Assembly (NCBI RefSeq): GCF_014863355.1
Contig: NZ_JACZEP010000002.1
Coordinates: forward strand, 62,001 to 126,000
Length of the DNA stretch: 64,000 nt
Direction of reading: 5' to 3'
Source of the DNA: Aminobacter carboxidus
GTDB lineage: Bacteria; Pseudomonadota; Alphaproteobacteria; Rhizobiales; Rhizobiaceae
This document shows, one piece after another, positions 20,269 through 29,179 of the stretch (positions are counted from its first letter, which is position 1; each line of letters starts with the position of its first letter). Position numbers and translations under genes: made by a program. The notes under the pieces are model-generated. The model made no database searches and was not told where the DNA came from. It saw only the letters and a program-made list of their open reading frames with translations.

Positions 20269-21966
20269 ATGTCACAAGCTAATCCATCCCGCGACGATTT
20301 CGCGAGCCTGCTCGAAGAGTCCTTCTCGGACGGTCATTCGGGCGAAGGCCAGGTCGTCAAGGGTATCGTCACGGCCATCGAAAAAGACATGGCCATCATC
20401 GACGTCGGCCTGAAGGTCGAAGGTCGCGTGCCGCTGAAGGAATTCGGCGCCAAGGCCAAGGACGGCCAGCTGAAGGTCGGCGACACCGTCGAGGTCTATG
20501 TCGAGCGCATCGAAAACGCGCTTGGCGAAGCCATGCTGTCGCGCGACAAGGCTCGCCGCGAAGAGAGCTGGGTCAAGCTCGAAGAGAAGTTCACCAAGGG
20601 TGAGCGCGTCGAAGGCGTGATCTTCAACCAGGTCAAGGGCGGCTTCACCGTCGATCTCGACGGTGCTGTTGCCTTCCTGCCGCGTTCGCAGGTCGACATC
20701 CGTCCGATCCGCGACGTCACCCCGCTCATGCACAACCCGCAGCCCTTCGAGATCCTCAAGATGGATCGCCGTCGTGGCAACATCGTCGTGTCGCGCCGCA
20801 CCGTTCTCGAAGAGAGCCGTGCCGAGCAGCGTTCGGAGATCGTGCAGAACCTCGAAGAGGGCCAGGTTGTCGAAGGCGTGGTCAAGAACATCACCGACTA
20901 CGGTGCGTTCGTCGACCTCGGCGGCATCGACGGCCTGCTGCACGTCACCGACATGGCATGGCGCCGCGTCAACCATCCGACCGAAATCCTCAACATCGGT
21001 CAGACGGTCAAGGTGCAGATCATCCGCATCAACCAGGAAACCCACCGCATCTCGCTCGGCATGAAGCAGCTCGAGTCGGATCCGTGGTCGGACATCGGCA
21101 CCAAGTTCCCGATCGGCAAGAAGATCACCGGCACCGTCACGAACATCACCGACTACGGTGCGTTCGTCGAGCTCGAGCCGGGCATCGAAGGCCTCATCCA
21201 CGTTTCGGAAATGTCGTGGACCAAGAAGAACGTGCACCCCGGCAAGATCCTGTCGACCACCCAGCAGGTCGACGTGGTCGTGCTCGAAGTGGATCCGGCC
21301 AAGCGCCGCATCTCGCTCGGCCTCAAGCAGACGCTCGAGAATCCGTGGGAAGCTTTCGCCCGTAACCACCCGGTCGGCACCGAAGTCGAAGGCGAAGTCA
21401 AGAACAAGACCGAATTCGGCCTGTTCATCGGTCTCGACGGCGACGTCGACGGCATGGTGCACCTGTCCGACCTCGACTGGAACCGTCCGGGCGAGCAGGT
21501 CATCGAAGAGTACAACCGTGGCGACATGGTCAAGGCTCAGGTTCTCGACGTCGACATCGACAAGGAACGCATCTCGCTCGGCATCAAGCAGCTCGGCAAG
21601 GATGCGGTCGGCGAAGCTTCGACCTCGGGCGAACTGCGCAAGAACGCCGTCGTCACCTGCGAAGTCACCGGCATCAAGGATGGTGGCCTCGAAGTCCGTC
21701 TCGTCGAGAGCGGCATCGAGAGCTTCATCAAGCGTTCGGATCTGTCGCGTGACCGTGACGAGCAGCGCCCCGAGCGCTTCGTCGTCGGCCAGAAGGTAGA
21801 CGCCCGCATCATCGCCTTCGACAAGAAGACCCGCAAGCTGCAGGTCTCGATCAAGGCGCTGGAAATCGCTGAAGAGAAGGAAGCAGTCGCTCAGTACGGC
21901 TCGACCGACTCCGGCGCTTCGCTCGGCGACATCCTGGGCGCAGCCCTGAAGAACCGCAACAACTGA
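20269..21966 (+). CDS. rpsA: 30S ribosomal protein S1
   Basis: This 565-residue protein contains six S1 RNA-binding domains at roughly 30-100, 115-185, 200-270, 287-357, 374-444 and 461-531. Repeated signatures include NITDYGAFVDLGGIDGLLH and NITDYGAFVELEPGIEGLIH. It bridges mRNA to the 30S subunit. An AGGAGA site precedes the ATG, and a strong intrinsic terminator follows the stop. The 171-base region before it may contain its own promoter and an autoregulatory leader, but I cannot define one. Codon usage is strongly biased (CGT/CGC, AAG), as expected for a highly expressed gene. Confidence 0.98.
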   Translation: MSQANPSRDDFASLLEESFSDGHSGEGQVVKGIVTAIEKDMAIIDVGLKVEGRVPLKEFGAKAKDGQLKVGDTVEVYVERIENALGEAMLSRDKARREESWVKLEEKFTKGERVEGVIFNQVKGGFTVDLDGAVAFLPRSQVDIRPIRDVTPLMHNPQPFEILKMDRRRGNIVVSRRTVLEESRAEQRSEIVQNLEEGQVVEGVVKNITDYGAFVDLGGIDGLLHVTDMAWRRVNHPTEILNIGQTVKVQIIRINQETHRISLGMKQLESDPWSDIGTKFPIGKKITGTVTNITDYGAFVELEPGIEGLIHVSEMSWTKKNVHPGKILSTTQQVDVVVLEVDPAKRRISLGLKQTLENPWEAFARNHPVGTEVEGEVKNKTEFGLFIGLDGDVDGMVHLSDLDWNRPGEQVIEEYNRGDMVKAQVLDVDIDKERISLGIKQLGKDAVGEASTSGELRKNAVVTCEVTGIKDGGLEVRLVESGIESFIKRSDLSRDRDEQRPERFVVGQKVDARIIAFDKKTRKLQVSIKALEIAEEKEAVAQYGSTDSGASLGDILGAALKNRNN

Positions 21967-21994
21967 GCCAACAGCTCGCTGTCGTGAATTGAAA

Positions 21995-22026
21995 GACCCC
22001 GCCGGAGCGATCCGGCGGGGTTTTTC
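21995..22026 (+). terminator. Intrinsic terminator of rpsA
   Basis: CCCCGCCGGA (21997-22006) pairs with TCCGGCGGGG (22011-22020) around GCGA and is followed by a run of T (22021-22025). This is a textbook Rho-independent terminator 30 bases after the rpsA stop. Confidence 0.95.
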
Positions 22027-22185
22027 TTTGGCGACTTGCGCCGGCAGGCCCGAAGTGATGCCGGAATGCTTCACGCCACATCCGAATGCTTCCGGGCCGG
22101 GCACGATCGGCTTGTCCAAGGTTGCCGTAACGGGGAATTGCTGCTCATTAATCGCGAACCTGCTGCCCGCGTTCAGAGCCTGCCC

Positions 22186-23328
22186 ATGCCCAGTTTGCGT
22201 TTTCTGACCGTCTTTTTCGTGATGCTGGTGCTGTCCGGCTGTGGCGGCCGCGCCGTGCTCGGCCTCAATGACGGCAAGCAGGGCGAATCCGCTTCCCTTG
22301 TGCAGATCTACGTCTCGACAATGCGCGCCCGGTCGAACGACCTGTCGCTGCCCTATTCGGCGGAACGCGCCAAGCAGCTCAACTTCGCCAAGTTCGAAAT
22401 CGGCATCCCCAAGACGCATGTCGCCGGCGAGGTCGAAAGCACGAGCCGCACCCCGAGCCCGGAACGCAACTTCATCGCCCGCACCTTCCAGCCCTATGAC
22501 GACAAGGCGCAGTTCGTCGCAGCCCTTGACGCCGACCTGATGCGGCGCCCCGAGGCCGAGCGTGAGATCTTCATCTTCGTCCACGGCTACAACAACAACT
22601 TCGCTGACAGCATCTTCCGCAACGCCCAGATCGTCCACGACTACAAGGTCAAGGCGGTCGCCCTGCATTACGCCTGGCCGTCGGCCGGCTCGCTGCCACT
22701 TTACGTCTATGACCGCGACAGCGCCGCCTACAGCCGCGACGGCCTTGCCGACACCATCGAGATCGCCGCGCGCACCAAGGCCAAGCGCATCGTTCTCGTC
22801 GGCCACTCGATGGGCAGCTATGTGGTGATGGAGGCGCTGCGCAGCCTGTCGCTGAGCGGCCGCGACAGATACATCAGCCGCATCAGCGGCCTCGTGCTGG
22901 CCGCACCCGACATCGATATCGACGTGTTCCAGAGCCAGCTGCGCGACATCGACAAGCTGCCGAACCCGTTCATGATCCTGGTGTCGAAGCGCGACAAGGC
23001 GCTCAACCTGTCGGGCGGTCTGACCGGCGGCCATCCGCGCGTCGGCTCCGGTGCCGACGTCGCCGCCCTCCAGGCCGAAAACATCACCGTGCTCGACACA
23101 TCCAATCTCGACGGCGGCAGCCATGGCGTCTTCGCCAGCTCGCCGACGCTGATGGCCCTGACCACCCAAGGCGGGTTGATGAACGACGTCACCGAAAGGG
23201 GCGAGGGCGCGCCGGCCGAAACGATCCTCGCCGACGGCGGCCAGGTCATCAAGGGCGCGGCCTCGCTGGTCATCTACCTGCCGGCCAAGCTGCTTGGCGT
23301 ACCCAATGGCGGCCTGCTGACGCAGTAG
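22186..23328 (+). CDS. Alpha/beta-hydrolase lipoprotein (DUF900 family)
   Basis: The start at 22186 (MPSLRFLTVFFVMLVLSGC, 380 residues) gives a lipoprotein signal with lipobox LSGC. The body is an alpha/beta hydrolase of the DUF900 group: HGYNNNFADS forms the oxyanion region, GHSMGSYV holds the nucleophile Ser, an Asp lies in APDIDIDVF, and a His lies in GGSHGVFASSP. It is likely an envelope esterase or lipase with unknown substrate. It stands alone between the rpsA terminator and a convergent SDR gene. Confidence 0.88.
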   Translation: MPSLRFLTVFFVMLVLSGCGGRAVLGLNDGKQGESASLVQIYVSTMRARSNDLSLPYSAERAKQLNFAKFEIGIPKTHVAGEVESTSRTPSPERNFIARTFQPYDDKAQFVAALDADLMRRPEAEREIFIFVHGYNNNFADSIFRNAQIVHDYKVKAVALHYAWPSAGSLPLYVYDRDSAAYSRDGLADTIEIAARTKAKRIVLVGHSMGSYVVMEALRSLSLSGRDRYISRISGLVLAAPDIDIDVFQSQLRDIDKLPNPFMILVSKRDKALNLSGGLTGGHPRVGSGADVAALQAENITVLDTSNLDGGSHGVFASSPTLMALTTQGGLMNDVTERGEGAPAETILADGGQVIKGAASLVIYLPAKLLGVPNGGLLTQ

Positions 23329-23387
23329 GCGCGGCGGGATCGGCCAACGGCGACCCCGGTCACTGCCTGAATGCTCGGGTGCTGCCC

Positions 23388-24095
23388 TTACGCGCGTCCG
23401 TAGATCTCAGCCACAGTGCCGCTGGTGACCAGATTGGCCGGCGAGGCAAGCTGCGCGATCGACGCGGCTGCCGCTTCCAGGCTGACCCATTTCGAAAAAT
23501 CCGCCTTGGGCATGTCATTGCGGTTGGTCTTGGTGTCGAGCGTCGACGGCGCCACCGCGTTGACCAGGATGTCGGCACCCTTCAGCTCTTCCGCCAGCGC
23601 CACGGTCAAGGCCGCAACCGCTGCCTTGCTTGCCGCATAGGCAACCATGCCGCCGCCTTTGCGCGGCTCGATGCCGGCGCGGGCCGAGACGTTGACGATG
23701 CGGCCGCCGGCCTTGCCGGCGATCATGCCGCGCGCTGCCGCACGGCAGCACAGGAAGGCGGTCCTGGCGTTGATGTCCATCATCTGGCCGAACTGGCCGG
23801 GATCGACCTTGTCGATCGACCCCATGTCGAAGCCGCCGGCCGAATGGATCGAGGCCCAGAGATCGGGAATGGCATCGTAAAAGGCGTCCACGGCCTTGGC
23901 GTCGGTCAGGTCCACGCCGGTGGCGATACACACCCGGTCTTGGCCCGAGAATTCGAACCCATCAGGCGCCGTCTTCCGGCTGATCGGCAAATGGCACATG
24001 GCGCCCTCGGCCAGCAGATACCTGGCAACGGCCGCGCCCAGCGCACCTGTTGCGCCCGATACAACGACGTGCCGGCCCTCGAAATTCTTGGTCAT
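23388..24095 (-). CDS. SDR family oxidoreductase (classical)
   Basis: The start at 24095 (MTKNFEGRHVVVSGATGALG, 235 residues) is preferred over the longer frame. It has the nucleotide motif SGATGALG, ARAG with the upstream Ser, and an intact YAASK catalytic pair. It would reduce or oxidise an alcohol/carbonyl with NAD(P)H. It lies 117 bases downstream of the ThDP decarboxylase gene on the same strand, so it may belong to the same pathway, perhaps acting on the aldehyde the decarboxylase makes. That link is inference. Confidence 0.9.
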   Translation of the reverse strand: MTKNFEGRHVVVSGATGALGAAVARYLLAEGAMCHLPISRKTAPDGFEFSGQDRVCIATGVDLTDAKAVDAFYDAIPDLWASIHSAGGFDMGSIDKVDPGQFGQMMDINARTAFLCCRAAARGMIAGKAGGRIVNVSARAGIEPRKGGGMVAYAASKAAVAALTVALAEELKGADILVNAVAPSTLDTKTNRNDMPKADFSKWVSLEAAAASIAQLASPANLVTSGTVAEIYGRA

Positions 24096-24212
24096 GCTCG
24101 ACTCCCTGGAGCGCGCGCCCGGCTGAAGCCGGACTGCCACTCCATCTCATTGTTGCGGTTGCATCCAGGTGATTCCACCCGGCTGCAAAATGCTCTGGCC
24201 GCGACGCGCGGC

Positions 24213-25790
24213 CTATTCGACGGTGAGTTCTATCAGACAGGGTTTTCCCGTCGAGCGGGCTTTCTTCAATGCACCGCCGAGCGCGCCGACGTCGTGCAGG
24301 CGCTGCGTCGCAAGCCCATAGGCCTGTGCGATCAGCATGAAATCCGGCGGCACCGGCGACACGCCGACGGGTTCCACGCCGGCATCGAGCATCGAGATCT
24401 CGATCTCGCGATAGCCGCGATTGTTCCAGACAACGAAGATGACCGGCGTTTGCGCGTCGAACGCCGCGCCGAGTTCGGGCAAGGTGAACTGGAAACCGCC
24501 ATCGCCGCTGAGGCAGACGACAGGCGCATCCGGCACGGCCAATGCAGCGCCGATCGCCGCCGGCGGGCCGAAGCCGAGCGCGCCATAACCGGTCGCCGCG
24601 TTGAACCAGCCGCCCGGCCTATCGTGGTCGTAATAGAGATTGGCGGCATAGACCGGCTGGGTCGAGTCGCCGACGATGACCGCCCCCGGCAGCGCGTCGC
24701 GGATGGTCTCGACCGCCCTCACCTGAGCCTGCATCGCTGGCCCGATCTCCGCCCACGCAGCTTCCCGCGTCGCTTTGGCCCGCGCCGCGCCTGCCCACAA
24801 GCCTCGCCCGCCGACCATTGCCGCTGCCAACCGCGCGAGTGCGGCACCGGCATCCGAACGGACCGAAACCGCCGCAGGCCGTCGCGCCAGCTGGCCAGCG
24901 TCGATGTCGATGCGGATCAGGTTGTTCGGCAGCACCAGGCCGCCGTCGCCATACATGTCGTAGTCGGTCGGCCCGAACTCGGTGCCGGCGGCGATGACCA
25001 GATCGGCGTCGGCCATCAGCGCCCTGACCGCCTTGAGGCTCGGGCTCGCCGGCACGTTGAGCGGGTGACCATGCATCAGTCCGCGACCGTTGGCAGTGGT
25101 CGCCACAGGCGCATCGACAGCTTCGGCCAGCGCCTTGAGTTCCGCCTCCGCCCGTTTCGCGCCGCCGCCGGCGAGGATCAGCGGGCGGCTTGCGGCCCGG
25201 ATCAAACGCGACGCCTCGGCAATCGCCGCCTCATCCGCCAGCTCCGGCACGGCGCGCCTTGCCAATGGCTTGAGGCCGGCAGCCGGCAGCGGCATGACGT
25301 CGAGCGGGATCTCGATATGCACCGGCCCCGGCCGTCGCGTGGCGAAGATCTCGAAGGCCTCCGATATCGCCTCCGGCAGCTCGGCAGCCTCAGTCACCCG
25401 CCGCGACGACAGCGCTACCTTCTGCATCATGCCCAGTTGGTCGGGCAGCTCGTGCAGGTAGCCCAGCCCCTTGCCGAGCGTGGCGCGGGCGTTGACGCCC
25501 GAGATCACCAGCATCGGCACGGAATCGGCGCGCGCCTGCGCCATCGCAGTGATGGTGTTGGTCAGTCCCGGCCCGGTGATGACGAAGGCCACGCCTGGTC
25601 GACCCGAGGCGCGGGCATAACCGTCGGCCATGAAGCCGGCGCCCTGCTCGTGGCGAGGCGTGACATGCCTGATTTTCGAGCGCGCCAGCCCGCGATAGAG
25701 CTCGATCGTGTGCACGCCGGGAATGCCGAACACCGTGTCGACGCCATGGGCTTCCAGCAGGTCGATGAGCGCTTCGCCGATCGTCGTCAT
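24213..25790 (-). CDS. ThDP-dependent decarboxylase, 5-guanidino-2-oxopentanoate decarboxylase-like
   Basis: This 525-residue enzyme shows the three domains of the acetolactate synthase/pyruvate oxidase superfamily. The N-terminal ThDP domain has the activating Glu in TPRHEQGAGFMADGYAR, the middle domain is FAD/ADP-binding-like, and the C-terminal ThDP-binding motif runs GDGGFQFTLPELGA to NNRGYREI. The N-terminal pattern GVDTVFGIPGVHTIELYRGL is the one I associate with AruI, which decarboxylates 2-ketoarginine to 4-guanidinobutanal in the arginine transaminase route. Its ATG overlaps the TetR stop (ATGA). The divergent amino acid transporter supports an amino-acid-derived substrate. Specificity is not proven by sequence alone. 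Confidence 0.82.
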   Translation of the reverse strand: MTTIGEALIDLLEAHGVDTVFGIPGVHTIELYRGLARSKIRHVTPRHEQGAGFMADGYARASGRPGVAFVITGPGLTNTITAMAQARADSVPMLVISGVNARATLGKGLGYLHELPDQLGMMQKVALSSRRVTEAAELPEAISEAFEIFATRRPGPVHIEIPLDVMPLPAAGLKPLARRAVPELADEAAIAEASRLIRAASRPLILAGGGAKRAEAELKALAEAVDAPVATTANGRGLMHGHPLNVPASPSLKAVRALMADADLVIAAGTEFGPTDYDMYGDGGLVLPNNLIRIDIDAGQLARRPAAVSVRSDAGAALARLAAAMVGGRGLWAGAARAKATREAAWAEIGPAMQAQVRAVETIRDALPGAVIVGDSTQPVYAANLYYDHDRPGGWFNAATGYGALGFGPPAAIGAALAVPDAPVVCLSGDGGFQFTLPELGAAFDAQTPVIFVVWNNRGYREIEISMLDAGVEPVGVSPVPPDFMLIAQAYGLATQRLHDVGALGGALKKARSTGKPCLIELTVE

Positions 25791-26434
25791 GACACGTCTC
25801 CTTGCCGCAATCTCAAACCCAGCATTGCCTCGACCGAGCCGATGCCGATCTCGGCCAGCTCGCCATTGGCGAACATGTCGCCGGCGAGGCAGCCCTCGAC
25901 CCACAGCCCGTCGATGATCGCGTTGATGGCGATGGCGTGCCGGCGCAATTCGCCTGCGCTCGCCTGTCGGCCGGCGTCGGCCAGCACCTCGGCGACAAGC
26001 GCCTCGACCTCGTCACGGAAGCCGAGATAGCCAGCACGGTGCGCCATGCCCAGCGCCGGGTCCGATCCGGCCCGGCCGATGAAGCTCGCCCAGATGGAGA
26101 AGGTCCTGACGTCGATGACCGGCGGCACGAGGCTGGCGGCAACGAAGGCGGCGAGCCTTTGCCGTGGTCCTTCCTCGACGGTCGCAAGTGCCGTCTTGGC
26201 GAGCTCGGTCATACGCCCCATTGTGGTCGCGTAGGCTGCCTGCAGCAGCTCTTCCTTGCCCGGGAAATAGTGCCGGATCAGCCCGGCGGTGACGCCGGCG
26301 CGCAGCGCGATAGCCCTGACCGTTGCTCCCTGCAGCCCGTTTTCGGCGACGCAATCCAGCGTCGCCTCGATCAGGTCTTGCCGCCGGCGCTCCTCGCCTT
26401 CGCGGCGGAATTTTCTCCGCGCAGCGACTGCCAT
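25787..26434 (-). CDS. TetR-family regulator (BetI-like)
   Basis: The start at 26434 (MAVAARRKFRREGEERRRQ, 215 residues) has an AAGG site and gives the usual basic N-terminus before the helix-turn-helix (TVRAIALRAGVTAGLIRHYF). The ligand domain resembles BetI-type regulators. It is translationally coupled to the ThDP decarboxylase gene and divergent from the polar amino acid ABC operon. A 7-bp inverted repeat in the gap is a good operator candidate. It likely represses both units until the substrate, possibly arginine or 2-ketoarginine, appears. Confidence 0.9.
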   Translation of the reverse strand: MAVAARRKFRREGEERRRQDLIEATLDCVAENGLQGATVRAIALRAGVTAGLIRHYFPGKEELLQAAYATTMGRMTELAKTALATVEEGPRQRLAAFVAASLVPPVIDVRTFSIWASFIGRAGSDPALGMAHRAGYLGFRDEVEALVAEVLADAGRQASAGELRRHAIAINAIIDGLWVEGCLAGDMFANGELAEIGIGSVEAMLGLRLRQGDVS

Positions 26435-26491
26435 GCCTACCTTCGCCTCTTGAGAGAAAATCGCCGAAGCCGGCTCTTCGCAATATTTATA

Positions 26492-26516
26492 CACTTGCAT
26501 AACAACGTCGCAAGTG
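26492..26516. promoter_or_regulatory. Candidate TetR operator
   Basis: CACTTGC (26492-26498) and GCAAGTG (26510-26516) make a perfect 7-bp inverted repeat with 11 bases between. It lies in the 234-base divergent gap between the TetR gene and the amino acid transporter operon, overlapping an AT-rich stretch that could be the leftward promoter. Confidence 0.5.
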
Positions 26517-26668
26517 CCGTAATGGGCGCATAAGAAGCGGGACTTGGTGCCGTTGACGCCGCAAGGCAGAAGGGTCCATCCTCACCGCCCAGGGGAACAT
26601 CACGACGCGACCATGAGCAGCCGATTGCCAGCTGACGGGAAAACGTTCAAACGCCGGGGCCGTCGCTG

Positions 26669-27481
26669 ATGGCTGCGGTCGATGCAGCCCATCACCCTGC
26701 CCCGACCAACGGCGTCGCCGCCGAAGCCATCCATGTCGAGAACCTGCACAAGAAGTTCGGCCAGCTGCATGTGCTGAAGGGCGTGTCGCTGTCGGCGCGC
26801 GACGGCGAGGTGGTGGCAATCATCGGCGGCTCGGGCTCGGGCAAGTCGACGCTCCTGCGCTGCATCAACTGCCTGGAGAACCCGACCAGCGGCATCATCC
26901 GGGTCAATGGCGAAGAGATCCGCCTCAAGCCCAACGGTTTCGGCGACAGCATTCCCGCCGACCGCCGCCAGATCGAGCGCATCCGCTCGCGCCTCGGCAT
27001 GGTGTTCCAGAGCTTCAATTTGTGGAGTCACATGACGCTACTGGAAAACGTCATCGAGGTACCGGTGCATGTGCTGGGCATCAAGCGCGCGGACGCCATC
27101 GTCGAGGCCGAGAAACTGCTCGCCCGCGTCGGCCTTGCCGAAAAGCGCGACGTCTACCCGGCCTATCTTTCCGGCGGCCAGCAGCAGCGCGCCGCGATCG
27201 CACGCGCGCTGGCGGTTCAGCCGCGCGTCATGCTGTTCGACGAGCCGACCTCGGCGCTCGACCCCGAACTTGTCGGCGAGGTGCTCAAGGTGATTGGCGA
27301 CCTCGCCCGCGAAGGCCGTACCATGGTGCTGGTGACGCATGAGATGAAGTTCGCCCGCGAGGTGGCGACGCATGTGATCTATCTCTGGAACGGCATGGTC
27401 GAGGAAGAAGGCCCGCCCGAACTGATCTTCGGCGCACCGAAGTCGGAACGCCTCAAGCAATTCATCCGCAGCATCGGCTAG
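26669..27481 (+). CDS. Polar amino acid ABC transporter ATP-binding protein
   Basis: This 270-residue ATPase of the HisP/OccP type has Walker A GGSGSGKST, Q-loop FQSFNLWSHMTLLENVIE, signature LSGGQQQR, Walker B VMLFDEPTSALD and the switch His in VTHEMKFAREVA. The insertion after the Walker A region (residues about 85-100) is typical of histidine/arginine/octopine transporters. It is the first gene of a rightward operon of ATPase, binding protein, two permeases and Ldh-family enzyme, divergent from TetR. Confidence 0.94.
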   Translation: MAAVDAAHHPAPTNGVAAEAIHVENLHKKFGQLHVLKGVSLSARDGEVVAIIGGSGSGKSTLLRCINCLENPTSGIIRVNGEEIRLKPNGFGDSIPADRRQIERIRSRLGMVFQSFNLWSHMTLLENVIEVPVHVLGIKRADAIVEAEKLLARVGLAEKRDVYPAYLSGGQQQRAAIARALAVQPRVMLFDEPTSALDPELVGEVLKVIGDLAREGRTMVLVTHEMKFAREVATHVIYLWNGMVEEEGPPELIFGAPKSERLKQFIRSIG

Positions 27482-27551
27482 CGCAATTCGAAGACGACAT
27501 CGACGGACGAAATCACGGGAACGACAAGACAACGAAAACGGGAGAGAAAGC

Positions 27552-28331
27552 ATGAAAGCACTGCTTGCAACAGCGGCCCTGGCCCTGGTCCTCGGCTTGA
27601 GCGCCGGAAGCGCCAGCGCCCAGGCGATCAAGGTCGGCATGGCGCCGGAGCCCTATCCGCCCTTCGCCTCGCCCGACGCCTCCGGCAAATGGAGCGGCTG
27701 GGAAATGGACATGATCGAGGCTCTCTGCACCGAGGCCAAGCTTCAATGCGAGGTCACCATGACAGCGTGGGATGGCCTGATCCCGGCGCTCAACTCCAAG
27801 AAGATCGACGCCATCATCAACTCGATGTCGATCACCGACGAGCGCAAGAAGTCGATCGATTTCTCCGACAAGTACTACAACACGCCGGCCGGCATCATCG
27901 GCTCCAAGGATGCCAAGTTCGAAGCCACCCCTGAAGGGCTGAAGGGAAAGATCATCGGCGTGCAGGTGTCGACGGTGCACGAGGCCTACGCCAAGAAGCA
28001 CTTCGCCGACGTGGCCTCCGAGATCAAGATCTACCAGACCCAGGACGAAGCCCAGGCCGACCTCGCCGCCGGCCGCGTCGACGCGGTGCAGGCGGACTCG
28101 CTGTCGCTGGCGACGTTTCTTGCCACCGATGCCGGCAAGGCCTGCTGCGACATGAAGGGCGACGTCGCCGAGGACGTCGAGATCCTCGGACCGGGCGTCG
28201 GCGTCGGCCTGCGCCAGGGCGACACGGAACTGAAGGACAAGTTCAACGCCGCCATCAAGTCGCTGCGCGACAGCGGCAAATATGCCGAGATCGCCAAGAA
28301 ATATTTCGACTTCGACATCTACGGCAAGTGA
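27552..28331 (+). CDS. Polar amino acid ABC transporter binding protein (basic amino acid/opine type)
   Basis: This 259-residue periplasmic protein has a signal peptide (KALLATAALALVLGLSAGSASA-Q). The family 3 SBP pattern is clear: YPPFASPDASGKWSGWEMDM, AWDGLIPALNSKKIDAIINS and MSITDERKKSIDFSDKYYN. This is close to the arginine/histidine/octopine/nopaline binding proteins. An AGAGAAAG site lies upstream. A strong hairpin separates it from the first permease gene. With the AruI-like enzyme nearby, arginine or a relative is a plausible ligand. Confidence 0.92.
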   Translation: MKALLATAALALVLGLSAGSASAQAIKVGMAPEPYPPFASPDASGKWSGWEMDMIEALCTEAKLQCEVTMTAWDGLIPALNSKKIDAIINSMSITDERKKSIDFSDKYYNTPAGIIGSKDAKFEATPEGLKGKIIGVQVSTVHEAYAKKHFADVASEIKIYQTQDEAQADLAAGRVDAVQADSLSLATFLATDAGKACCDMKGDVAEDVEILGPGVGVGLRQGDTELKDKFNAAIKSLRDSGKYAEIAKKYFDFDIYGK

Positions 28332-28354
28332 ACAGGTCTAGGTGAGGTTGCCTA

Positions 28355-28389
28355 CCCCCTCACCGGCCGCTTCGTGTCCGGTGAGGGGG
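28355..28389 (+). other. Strong hairpin between binding-protein and permease genes
   Basis: CCCCCTCACCGG (28355-28366) and CCGGTGAGGGGG (28378-28389) are perfect 12-bp arms around an 11-base loop. No U-run follows. It is 23 bases after the binding-protein stop and could stabilise the upstream message or attenuate transcription into the permease genes. Confidence 0.6.
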
Positions 28390-28426
28390 AAATCTTGAAC
28401 GACCTGAAATGCAAAGGACTTGAGAT

Positions 28427-29179
28427 ATCGAGCACCTGCTGAACCCGCTGCTGCAGACAAGCGCCGTCGAACTGCTGGCGATTTCGCCGCCCGGCTGGGG
28501 CGCCAACCTGCTGCGCGGGCTCGCCAATTCCGTCCAGATCGCCGTTGGCGCCTTCAGCCTCGGTCTCGCCATCGGCATCGCGGGTGCCTGGGGCAAGCTC
28601 TATGGCAGTCCGATCGTGCGCGACCTGATGGAGGTCTACACCACCGTCGTGCGCGCGGTGCCCGAACTGGTGCTGATCCTGCTGCTCTATTACGCCGGCA
28701 CCGACCTCATCAACCGCGCCCTCGACGGCCTGGGCTACGCCCCCGTCGACATATCGGGCCTTGCCGCCGGCATCGGCGTGCTCGGCATCGTCCAGGGCGC
28801 CTACGCCACCGAAGTCATCCGCGGCGCCATCCTGGCCATACCACAGGGCCAGATCGAGGCGGCGCGCGCCTACGGCATGCCGCCGGGCAAGATGCTTCGC
28901 CGCATCACTCTGCCGGCGATGCTGCCCTTCGCCATTCCCGGCCTTGCCAATCTCTGGCTCATCGCCACCAAGGACACCGCCTTGCTTGCTGTCGTCGGCT
29001 TCAACGAGTTGACCCAGGAGACCCGCCAGGCCGGGGCCACCACCAAGGCCTATTTCACCTTCTTCGTTGCCGCCGGCGTGCTCTATCTGCTGCTGACGCT
29101 GTTCTCCAACGTCATCATCGGCCGTATCGAGCGCTGGGCCCGGCGCGGCATGCCGCCTGTCGCGGAGACCGGCCGATGA
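28427..29179 (+). CDS. Polar amino acid ABC transporter permease (no ordinary start codon)
   Basis: The frame encodes a HisQ/OccQ-type permease. It contains LLRGLANSVQIAVGAFSLGL as the first span and the EAA loop ARAYGMPPGKMLRRITLPAM. Homologous sequence begins near LLNPLLQTSAVELLAISPPG at 28436, yet the in-frame stop TGA is at 28421 and the first ATG/GTG/TTG is the GTG at 28616, inside the protein. Translation must therefore start at a rare codon (ATC 28427 or CTG 28436/28439, with AAAGGA at 28413-28418), or one base is extra near 28423, which would restore a TTG start. The end overlaps the next gene (ATGA). About 250 residues. Confidence 0.82.
   Translation: MEHLLNPLLQTSAVELLAISPPGWGANLLRGLANSVQIAVGAFSLGLAIGIAGAWGKLYGSPIVRDLMEVYTTVVRAVPELVLILLLYYAGTDLINRALDGLGYAPVDISGLAAGIGVLGIVQGAYATEVIRGAILAIPQGQIEAARAYGMPPGKMLRRITLPAMLPFAIPGLANLWLIATKDTALLAVVGFNELTQETRQAGATTKAYFTFFVAAGVLYLLLTLFSNVIIGRIERWARRGMPPVAETGR

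Noticed and set aside
20272-23169. 965-codon open frame on the minus strand
   Set aside because: It lies antisense to rpsA and the DUF900 hydrolase, both with clear homology and codon bias; its length is a by-product of high GC. The product is an Asp/Ala/Val-rich mirror of rpsA with no domain.
23379-26030. 883-codon plus-strand frame
   Set aside because: It is antisense to the SDR, ThDP decarboxylase and TetR genes, all of which have intact motifs.
28420-29175. Fusion of the HisM-like permease frame with upstream sequence (520 codons)
   Set aside because: The upstream part is out of frame with the clear HisQ-like permease and is Arg/Pro-rich; the ATGA overlap at 29176 marks the true start.
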